Part shown: in pieces, positions 1-5,845 of the stretch | How the letters are laid out: each line of letters starts with the position of its first letter | Numbering within the stretch: position 1 is the stretch's first letter | NCBI RefSeq assembly: GCF_937910895.1 | Contig: NZ_CALEMI010000031.1 | Coordinates: forward strand, 25,759 to 89,758 | Length of the DNA stretch: 64,000 bases | Direction: 5' to 3' | From: an uncultured Dokdonia sp. | Lineage (GTDB): Bacteria; Bacteroidota; Bacteroidia; Flavobacteriales; Flavobacteriaceae | The notes under the pieces: generated by a model | The model's database searches: none | The model's input: the letters and a program-made list of their open reading frames with translations, nothing else | Told to the model about the DNA's origin: nothing | Program-made: the position numbers and the translations under genes

Positions 1-54
1 GTCTTGTGGTCCTACAATGGATATTCCATAGAATGTAGTGCGCTAAATACCTAA
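1..54 (+). other. Possible 3' end of a further precursor gene (edge fragment)
   Basis: Two forward frames are open from the window edge: one ends with TAA at 52-54 (last residues ...YSIECSALNT), the other with TAG at 29-31 (ends ...SCGPTMDIP). A terminator follows directly, as it follows each of the three precursor genes downstream, so a fourth small precursor may end here. Without the upstream sequence the frame cannot be chosen and the call stays tentative. Confidence 0.25.
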
Positions 55-82
55 CGTTATCAATTTTTGATAGCGTTTTTTT
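53..82 (+). terminator. Rho-independent terminator
   Basis: Stem of 11 pairs (AACGTTATCAA with TTGATAGCGTT, one G-U pair) with a loop of about 3 nt, followed by a run of T to position 82. It closes whatever transcript enters from the left edge. Confidence 0.75.
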
Positions 83-83
83 A

Positions 84-109
84 TACCCTATTTTAAAGAA
101 TATAGGGTA
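84..109. repeat. Inverted repeat, first copy
   Basis: Arms TACCCTAT and ATAGGGTA around a 10-nt spacer, 130 bp upstream of the first precursor gene. The equivalent site before the second precursor is at 466-487. Operator or hairpin role is unknown. Confidence 0.5.
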
Positions 110-149
110 ATACTATTTTGTAAATAACTGTTAGTTAGGTATTTTCAAG

Positions 150-221
150 TTAGAATTAAAATAATAATGTGTTTAATTCTAATATAAGGGAAAACCGAAA
201 ACCTTTAAATAGAGTAGGTCT
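150..221 (+). promoter_or_regulatory. Conserved leader of precursor 1: hairpin plus GGGAAAACCG box
   Basis: A perfect 11-bp inverted repeat (TTAGAATTAAA at 150-160, TTTAATTCTAA at 172-182) is followed after 5 nt by GGGAAAACCGAAAACCT (188-204) and TAGAGTAGGTCT (ending 221), 20 bp before the ATG. The same order of elements precedes precursors 2 and 3, so the block is probably a shared promoter, operator or RNA leader. No precise TAnnTTTG box was found in it. Confidence 0.6.
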
Positions 222-241
222 TTATTAAACCAAATACGATT

Positions 242-388
242 ATGAAAAAGTCATTGAAAGAATTAACGTTAAAGAAAGAAGTAATTAGTAACCTAGAATT
301 AAGCAAAATTGAAGGGGGACACTCAGTTTGTTGCCCAACAGATGGAGCTTTAAATAGCTGTCCTCCTCCAGGAGTTTATTGCTACTAA
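242..388 (+). CDS. Class I lanthipeptide precursor peptide 1
   Basis: A 48-residue peptide beginning MKKSLKELTL. The leader ends NLELSKIEGG (residues 17-26), a textbook double-glycine site: Gly-1, Gly-2, Ile-4, Leu-7, Glu-8 and Ile-12. The predicted core is residues 27-48, with Ser28, Thr33 and Ser39 as dehydration sites, Cys30, 31, 40 and 47 as ring partners, and a CPPPG motif at 40-44. It lies upstream of LanC, LanB and a C39 exporter, which makes a lanthipeptide the natural reading (inference: ring pattern and activity). It resembles the short Gly-Gly natural-product precursors known from Bacteroidota. The gene is too short for most gene finders. Confidence 0.9.
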   Translation: MKKSLKELTLKKEVISNLELSKIEGGHSVCCPTDGALNSCPPPGVYCY

Positions 389-430
389 AATATACATATA
401 CCCTTTAACAAGGTATACTGTACTTATAGA

Positions 431-463
431 AAACCGTCTACTGTTAATTAGACGGTTTTTTTA
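431..463 (+). terminator. Terminator after precursor 1
   Basis: Ten-pair stem AAACCGTCTA/TAGACGGTTT (431-440, 449-458) with an 8-nt loop and a run of T to 462. Confidence 0.85.
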
Positions 464-465
464 TG

Positions 466-487
466 CCCTATTTTAAAGAAAATAGGG
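466..487. repeat. Inverted repeat, second copy
   Basis: Perfect 9-bp arms CCCTATTTT and AAAATAGGG with a 4-nt loop, just after the terminator of precursor 1. It corresponds to the 84-109 element of the first unit. Confidence 0.5.
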
Positions 488-531
488 TAGTACTATTTTT
501 TAAATGGTTGTTAGTTAAGTATTTTCAATCC

Positions 532-602
532 AGAATTAAAACAATAATGTGTTTAATTCTAAACATAAGGGAAAACCGAAAACCTTTAAATAGAGTAGGT
601 CT
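532..602 (+). promoter_or_regulatory. Conserved leader of precursor 2
   Basis: Inverted repeat AGAATTAAA (532-540) and TTTAATTCT (552-560), then GGGAAAACCGAAAACCT starting at 569 and TAGAGTAGGTCT ending at 602. Same architecture as in front of precursor 1. Confidence 0.6.
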
Positions 603-622
603 TTATTAAACCAAATACGATC

Positions 623-769
623 ATGAAAAAGTCATTGAAAGAATTAACGTTAAACAAAGAAGTAATTAGTAATCTAGATTTAAGTAAAGTTGAAGGAGCT
701 GGGACACATTGTTGTCCAACAGTAGGAGCTTTAAATAGCTGTCCTCCTCCAGGAGTTCAATGCTATTAA
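623..769 (+). CDS. Class I lanthipeptide precursor peptide 2
   Basis: A 48-residue peptide, a tandem copy of precursor 1. The leader ends NLDLSKVEGA, so the cleavage site is Gly-Ala rather than Gly-Gly; Val-4, Leu-7, Asp-8 and Ile-12 are retained. The core holds Thr28, Thr33, Ser39 and Cys30, 31, 40, 47, at exactly the same positions as in precursor 1, and the same ALNSCPPPGV stretch. Differences fall in the N-terminal part of the core (AGTH against GGHS) and at residues 35 and 46. This suggests two congeners processed by one enzyme set. Confidence 0.9.
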   Translation: MKKSLKELTLNKEVISNLDLSKVEGAGTHCCPTVGALNSCPPPGVQCY

Positions 770-809
770 TACTATAAAATTGTATTTAAAGATATAATTT
801 GTAATGATG

Positions 810-840
810 AAGGTCATCTATTTATGTAGATGACCTTTTT
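810..840 (+). terminator. Terminator after precursor 2
   Basis: Eleven-pair stem AAGGTCATCTA/TAGATGACCTT (810-820, 827-837), 6-nt loop, followed by T to 840. Confidence 0.85.
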
Positions 841-896
841 CATTATATATCTATTATCTATATAGAACTAAAGCGTCACTATTAATGAATGTTTTT

Positions 897-930
897 AGCA
901 CCTTATTTTATCTGATATGAGGTGCTTTAT
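897..930 (+). terminator. Second hairpin, possible terminator remnant
   Basis: AGCACCT pairs with AGGTGCT (897-903, 920-926) and is followed by a short T-rich tract. With the strong terminator only 57 bp upstream it may be left over from a lost precursor cassette, or serve the other strand. Confidence 0.4.
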
Positions 931-958
931 ATTGTAATTATCTGATTTATAGGTTACT

Positions 959-1030
959 TTTAGTTAAAATCAAAATAACGTAACTAAATAAATTGAAGGG
1001 AAAACCGAAAACCTTAAATAGAGTAGGTCT
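959..1030 (+). promoter_or_regulatory. Conserved leader of precursor 3
   Basis: Inverted repeat TTTAGTTA (959-966) and TAACTAAA (981-988), then GGGAAAACCGAAAACCT from 998 and TAGAGTAGGTCT ending at 1030. The arms differ in sequence from those of copies 1 and 2 but still pair perfectly. Confidence 0.6.
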
Positions 1031-1052
1031 ATATTAACTAATACAAATTATC

Positions 1053-1220
1053 ATGAAAAAAGTATTGAAAGAATTAACATTAGACAAAGAAGTAATTAGC
1101 AATTTTGACTTAAACAAAGTTGAAGGTGGAGGTAGCTGTTTCTGTGGTGGAGGCGGAGGCGGTGGAATTACTGATGGTGCCCTAGGGACATGCCCACCTC
1201 CAGGAATGCAGTGCTTCTAG
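1053..1220 (+). CDS. Class I lanthipeptide precursor peptide 3 (glycine-rich core)
   Basis: A 55-residue peptide. The leader (MKKVLKELTLDKEVISNFDLNKVEGG) has the same spacing to Gly-Gly, and its F18-D19-L20-N21 resembles the FNLD box recognised by class I dehydratases. The core carries Ser28, Thr40, Thr46 and Cys29, 31, 47, 54. Relative to the other two it has a 7-residue insertion that is essentially a Gly7 run (residues 32-38), while the ring-forming pattern and the C-terminal CPPPGxxC are kept. The nucleotide identity is much lower than between precursors 1 and 2, so it is an older paralogue. Confidence 0.9.
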   Translation: MKKVLKELTLDKEVISNFDLNKVEGGGSCFCGGGGGGGITDGALGTCPPPGMQCF

Positions 1221-1244
1221 TAAACACTTCTGTTTAATATATTT

Positions 1245-1277
1245 AAAGCTATCTTGTACTATCAGATAGCTTTTTTA
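1245..1277 (+). terminator. Terminator between precursor 3 and lanC
   Basis: Ten-pair stem AAAGCTATCT/AGATAGCTTT (1245-1254, 1264-1273), 9-nt loop, T run. It sits 35 bp before the lanC start, so the modification genes probably depend on read-through or a separate weak promoter. Confidence 0.8.
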
Positions 1278-1311
1278 TATGTATATTTCCTTTTAAAAAT
1301 TTGTAGATCCT

Positions 1312-2526
1312 ATGCGTGAGCAAAAATTAAAAAATAAGCTAGAAGAAATTAATCAAGAACTCATAAATAACGGAGATTTGGATAGTACAGATATAGGAGT
1401 GCTCTCTGGAAGTGCTGGTCTTGCTCTTTATCACTTTTATTACAATGCGTATAATCCTAATGAAACAAGTGAAGATGTTGGAAGCGAAATCATAGCATCT
1501 ATTGTTGGTAGTATTAATGAAGGATACAATTTTCACACGTTTTGTGGTGGGATTGCTGGAGCCGCATGGACTATAGAACTTCTTAATGAATTAGAATTTA
1601 TAGAGGTAGATACCGATGCCCTTTTGGGAATACTAGACGAGTATTTACGCCATGTTACAACACTCAATCAAAATGAAAATTTTTATGACTTTTTACACGG
1701 TGTCATTGGAATAGGCTATTATTTCTTAAAAAGATATGAAAACACAAACTCACCAGAACTCAAGAGTAAGTACGATAGTATCCTTGTAGAAATAGTTTCA
1801 CTTTTGAAAAAAACATCAAAAAAGAGTGACCATGGAGTCTATTGGGAATCTAACCTTATAAGAGAAGAAGGACTCAAAGGATGTAACTTAAGTCTTTCTC
1901 ATGGGTTGTCAAGCATCATCAACTTTCTATCTAGACTGTCAGCTCACGCTGCTTTTTCTGAAAAGACATTACCTCTCTTAAACCAATCTATAAATCATTT
2001 GCTTAGTCATAAAAAAGAACAAGCAGATGCTTCTTTTTTTCCAGACTGGATTACCAAAGACAATCAAGAAAGCCAGAGCAATAGGCTTGCTTGGTGTTAT
2101 GGAGATTTGGGTGTTGCAGTATCCTTATGGCATGCAAGTAAAGTGGTGCAAAACGAAGAGGTAAAAAAAACGGCAATACAACTTCTAGAATATGCGGCAA
2201 CTCGTAGAGACATAGAAGAAACTCGAATTGTAGATGCAGGGTTATGCCATGGCGCTTTTGGAGTCATGCATATCTTTGATTATATGTATAAAGAGACTTC
2301 TAAAACAATATTTAAAGAAGCGGCAGATTATTGGATAGATTACGGGCTGACCATAGATCATCATAAGGATGGACCTGCGGGATATAAGAAGTGGAGGGGT
2401 GGAGACACGCCTACGTACGAGAAAGAAAACAGCCTTCTGGAAGGAGTTGCTGGTATAGGACTCGCTATTTTATCGTACCTCCATCCAGAACAAACAAAAT
2501 GGAATCAATGTTTAATGATTGGGTAA
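1312..2526 (+). CDS. lanC: Lanthionine synthetase C family protein (LanC cyclase)
   Basis: 404 residues, the usual LanC length. LanC enzymes join Cys thiols to dehydroalanine or dehydrobutyrine to close thioether rings. The zinc ligands expected from NisC are present: WCYGDLG (Cys262) and LCHGAFG (Cys312-His313). The catalytic-type His lies in SLSHGLS (His197). The inner-barrel repeats LSGSAGLAL (31-39), FLHGVIGIG (127-135) and LLEGVAGIG (375-383) are also visible. It is the first gene after the precursors and is followed after 180 bp by the dehydratase genes. The cyclase is therefore expected to act on the three peptides encoded at 242-1220. Confidence 0.93.
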   Translation: MREQKLKNKLEEINQELINNGDLDSTDIGVLSGSAGLALYHFYYNAYNPNETSEDVGSEIIASIVGSINEGYNFHTFCGGIAGAAWTIELLNELEFIEVDTDALLGILDEYLRHVTTLNQNENFYDFLHGVIGIGYYFLKRYENTNSPELKSKYDSILVEIVSLLKKTSKKSDHGVYWESNLIREEGLKGCNLSLSHGLSSIINFLSRLSAHAAFSEKTLPLLNQSINHLLSHKKEQADASFFPDWITKDNQESQSNRLAWCYGDLGVAVSLWHASKVVQNEEVKKTAIQLLEYAATRRDIEETRIVDAGLCHGAFGVMHIFDYMYKETSKTIFKEAADYWIDYGLTIDHHKDGPAGYKKWRGGDTPTYEKENSLLEGVAGIGLAILSYLHPEQTKWNQCLMIG

Positions 2527-2537
2527 TTTGTTTTTTT

Positions 2538-2551
2538 GCTTTCGCGAAAGC
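2538..2551. repeat. GCTTTCGCGAAAGC palindrome, lanC-lanB gap
   Basis: First of 17 perfect copies of this 14-bp palindrome in the window (core GCTTTCGCGAAAGC). Here the symmetry extends to TTT...AAA on the flanks. It begins 11 bp after the lanC stop. The rest of the 180-bp gap shows no recognisable promoter. Confidence 0.9.
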
Positions 2552-2706
2552 AAAACACACACATACAAAAATGAAATAGATGATGTCAAATTGTAAATTA
2601 TGAACGTTTAATTAGAAAAACAATTAGAATAGATCGATATATTCTAGTATATTGGTTGTTAACTTTTTGAAAAACGAAATTAACATAAATAATAGCGCAT
2701 TACAGA

Positions 2707-4938
2707 ATGCAATACACCCATTTCCCCAAATACGTTTTAAGAACACCTTTACTTCCTCTTACTTTTTTTTTGGAGCTTACTCAAGATTCTGTTTTGACGC
2801 AGGAAACACTTAAAAGAGCGTGTGAAGAACCGCATATTAAAGAAGCACTTTTTCTGGCATCACCATCCCTATATACTGCTTTTGAAAAGTGGTTAGAAGG
2901 CAATACAACTCCTGACGATAGTGAGCGTATGACCTATTCTATACTTAAATACTTGAGTAGAATGTCATCTCGGTGTACCCCTTTTGGTTTATTTGCAGGA
3001 ACAGATGTAGGTACTTTTGAAGATCATACAGCTATTGTTCTTAAAGAAACTACAAAAAACAAAAGGCATACCCGATTGGATATGAATTATCTTGTAGCAT
3101 TATCTCAAGATATTGTAAAGGATGAAAAAATTAGAGAACAGCTTCGTTTTTATCCAAACACCAGTATTTATAAAGCGGGTGAGCAATTACGATATGTAGA
3201 GTATCACTATGAGAATAGTAGAAGGATGCATCATATTGTAGGCGTACAGCATTCTGATTATCTACAAAAAGTTTTAGACACCGCAGCTACAGGAGCTACA
3301 CTAGCTACCTTATCAGCATGTTTAGTAGATGATGAGATTACCTTAGAAGTAGCTTCAGGTTTTATTGAAGAGTTAGTTGGCAGTCAGTTGTTAGTGAGTG
3401 AATTAGAGCCTTCTGTGTCTGGTCCTGAGTTTACTGATCAGATTATTCCTGTATTAAAAAAATTAAAAGGAACAGGTGAGCTCGTAGAAATATTAGAAGA
3501 AGCTCAAGAAAAAATAAAAAAGCTAGATACAAAAATTGGTAATCCCTCTACAGATTACATTGCTATAAGTACCTTATTAGAAACACTGGATACAGGTTTT
3601 GAATTGAAGTATTTATTTCAAACAGATATGTCGTTGCATCCTCAAAAAAATGTATTAGATAAACAATTAATATATAAAGTACGTCGTGCTATGCGACTAC
3701 TCAATAAGATTTCACAAGCTCCTAGTGAAACTTTATTGTCTCAATTTAAAAGTGCACTTCAAGAACGATATGAAGACAGAGAAGTGCCTTTGTCACAAGC
3801 GCTAGATGTAGAACTTGGCGTTGGGTTTCTTCAAAATAAAGACTCAGGAGATGTAAGCGAGTTGGTAGATGATATTATGCTGCCTGGGAGATCTTCAAAA
3901 ATCACGACCAGAGATTTAAAAATGAATAGCATACATGCTATTTTACATAAAAAGCTGTTGCATTGTATACGTGAAAATGAGCAAATAATGACGCTTGAGG
4001 ATGAAGATTTTGAAAAATTTGAAGAAAATTGGAACGATCTTCCAGATACCCTATCAACCATGGTTGAAGTCATCACTATTGATAGGGAAGAGCAGATTAT
4101 CATGTCTAATGCAGGAGGATCAAGTGCGGCAAATTTATTAGGAAGATTTTGTCATAGTGACCCAGAAATTCATACCTATGTAAAAGAAATCGTTGCAATA
4201 GAAGAACGTTGCAATCCAAATAAAATACTAGCAGAAATTGTCCACCTTCCTGAGTCAAGAGTAGGGAATATCTTAATGAGACCCGCTTTAAGAGGGTATG
4301 AGATTCCATATTTAGCTAAGTCAGTTTTAAGCACAGAAGCACAGCTGCCTATAGATGATTTAATGGTTTCTGCAAAAAGAGATAGGGTCATTTTACGCTC
4401 AAAAAAACACAATAAAGAAGTAATCCCTCACTTGAGTAATGCTCATAATTATTCTAGTGGAGCATTGCCTATTTATCAGTTCTTAGCAAATATGCAAAGC
4501 CAAAATAAACGAGGTGGTATTGGTTTTAATTGGGGTCCTTATGAAGAAGACTTCCCGTTCCTCCCTAGAGTCGTGTACAAAGGTGTTATTTTGGCATCCA
4601 AAACTTGGAATATTTTAAAGGCTGATATAGAGGCACTTCAAAATTCCCAGAAAAATATGGGTAATTTTCAGAAGAATTTGGAACTATTCATAAAAGAAAA
4701 GCAGTTACCTCCGTTGGTACTTCTGAAAGACAGTGATAATGAGTTGTTAATCAACTTAAAGAATATGACAAGTGTGCAAATGTTGCTCTCAACAGTAAAA
4801 AAACGAACACGATTTATACTTAAAGAGTTTTTACATGGGGATCAATCTGTTGTTTCTGATGGAAATGCTACGTACACAAACCAAGTAATTCTATCTTTTT
4901 ATAATGAAAATCTTTTAAAAGAACAATCAGATGTCTAA
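2707..4938 (+). CDS. lanB: Lantibiotic dehydratase, glutamylation domain (split LanB, N-part)
   Basis: 743 residues matching the Lant_dehydr_N family: an N-terminal RTPLLPL segment (12-18) and the hallmark SRMSSRCTPFGLFAG (about 84-98), whose Arg residues bind tRNA-Glu in NisB-type enzymes. The family transfers Glu from Glu-tRNA to Ser/Thr side chains of the precursor. A full LanB is about 1,000 residues; here the elimination domain is a separate downstream gene whose start overlaps this stop by 8 nt, so the two are translationally coupled. Split LanBs are known in Bacteroidota (for example pinensin clusters). Start chosen as the only early ATG, just upstream of the conserved region. Confidence 0.9.
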   Translation: MQYTHFPKYVLRTPLLPLTFFLELTQDSVLTQETLKRACEEPHIKEALFLASPSLYTAFEKWLEGNTTPDDSERMTYSILKYLSRMSSRCTPFGLFAGTDVGTFEDHTAIVLKETTKNKRHTRLDMNYLVALSQDIVKDEKIREQLRFYPNTSIYKAGEQLRYVEYHYENSRRMHHIVGVQHSDYLQKVLDTAATGATLATLSACLVDDEITLEVASGFIEELVGSQLLVSELEPSVSGPEFTDQIIPVLKKLKGTGELVEILEEAQEKIKKLDTKIGNPSTDYIAISTLLETLDTGFELKYLFQTDMSLHPQKNVLDKQLIYKVRRAMRLLNKISQAPSETLLSQFKSALQERYEDREVPLSQALDVELGVGFLQNKDSGDVSELVDDIMLPGRSSKITTRDLKMNSIHAILHKKLLHCIRENEQIMTLEDEDFEKFEENWNDLPDTLSTMVEVITIDREEQIIMSNAGGSSAANLLGRFCHSDPEIHTYVKEIVAIEERCNPNKILAEIVHLPESRVGNILMRPALRGYEIPYLAKSVLSTEAQLPIDDLMVSAKRDRVILRSKKHNKEVIPHLSNAHNYSSGALPIYQFLANMQSQNKRGGIGFNWGPYEEDFPFLPRVVYKGVILASKTWNILKADIEALQNSQKNMGNFQKNLELFIKEKQLPPLVLLKDSDNELLINLKNMTSVQMLLSTVKKRTRFILKEFLHGDQSVVSDGNATYTNQVILSFYNENLLKEQSDV

Positions 4939-5818
4939 TACACAACGCACATTTATACCAGGAGATTCGTGGGTGTATTATAAGATATACACGGGAACAA
5001 AAACATCTGATATTGTTCTTGCAGAAGCCATCAAGCCTATCGCAGAAGAGCTTTCTGGAAACGGAAGTATAGATCAGTGGTTTTTTATACGATATGCAGA
5101 CCCTAAGCATCATATTAGAGTGCGTTTTCATTACAAAGAGCCAGATGCTATTGGAACGATTATGAAAACGGTGTATGCGAGATTACATGCTTTCGCGAAA
5201 GCGGACTTAATATGGAAAATACAGATTGACACCTATAATCGAGAGATCGAACGATATGGGGAAGAGCATATAGAAATTGCAGAACAGTTATTTTATCATG
5301 AGAGTGATATGATTGTGAACTTTTTAGATATGGTAGATGGAGAAGAAGGAGAAGAACTGAGATGGCTCTTTGCAATAAGAGCATTGGATGCCTTGTTAGC
5401 AGATTTTGGGTACTCCGAAGATGAGAAATTGGCCTTTATGGAACGCTTAAAAACGGGTTTTGGACTTGAATTTGGCATGAACAAGTTTTTAAAGAAACAA
5501 TTAGATGAAAAATTTCGTGCAAAACGAGAAAAAATAACTTTCTTTATAGACTTTAAAGTAGAGGATAAACCAGAGTATCAACCTCTTTTGGAATTGTTGG
5601 CGTATAAAAGTGAGCAATGTAAACCTACGATTGATTTAATTAAGAAATCAGCTAGTAGTGAACAGATAGACAATTATTTAGGAAGTTATGCTCACATGCT
5701 TATGAATAGAATGTTTAGATCAAAAAATAGGCTTCATGAAATGGTGGTCTATGATCTTTTGTATAGACATTATAAAGTAGCTTGGGGAATCAGAACATTT
5801 AAGAATAAAAAGAAGTAA
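4931..5818 (+). CDS. Thiopeptide-type bacteriocin biosynthesis protein (split LanB, elimination domain)
   Basis: 295 residues of the SpaB_C / thiopep_ocin type, which eliminates glutamate to yield dehydroamino acids. Typical segments are SWVYYKIYTG (13-22), the WFFIRYADPKHHIRVRF block (50-66) and DTYNREIERYG (100-110). It overlaps the preceding dehydratase gene and must work with it. A genomic palindrome (5189-5202) is embedded in frame and encodes AFAKA at residues 87-91, where SpaB_C proteins have a variable helix, so the protein tolerated the insertion. Confidence 0.88.
   Translation: MSNTQRTFIPGDSWVYYKIYTGTKTSDIVLAEAIKPIAEELSGNGSIDQWFFIRYADPKHHIRVRFHYKEPDAIGTIMKTVYARLHAFAKADLIWKIQIDTYNREIERYGEEHIEIAEQLFYHESDMIVNFLDMVDGEEGEELRWLFAIRALDALLADFGYSEDEKLAFMERLKTGFGLEFGMNKFLKKQLDEKFRAKREKITFFIDFKVEDKPEYQPLLELLAYKSEQCKPTIDLIKKSASSEQIDNYLGSYAHMLMNRMFRSKNRLHEMVVYDLLYRHYKVAWGIRTFKNKKK
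5189..5202. repeat. Palindrome inside the elimination-domain gene
   Basis: Perfect GCTTTCGCGAAAGC read as A-F-A-K-A in frame. Confidence 0.9.
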
Positions 5819-5845
5819 TAGTAGTTAAAAATAGCCATATATATT

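Larger units (their letters stand above)
71..770 (+). repeat. Tandem duplication of a precursor cassette, about 380 bp per unit
   Basis: Positions about 81-388 and 461-769 are close copies offset by 380-381 bp. The copy includes the upstream inverted repeat, the AT-rich spacer, the GGGAAAACCG box and the complete precursor gene. Differences are mostly point changes concentrated in residues 24-34 of the peptide and at residues 11 and 46. The third precursor cassette (959-1277) is related but far more diverged. Confidence 0.85.

Noticed and set aside
71..1277. Repeated units as a CRISPR array
   Set aside because: Units are about 380 bp, contain complete genes with terminators, and have no short direct repeat-spacer pattern.
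2391..2579. Open frame overlapping the 3' end of lanC
   Set aside because: It is in a shifted frame over the conserved LanC C-terminus and ends in the palindrome region; no family likeness.
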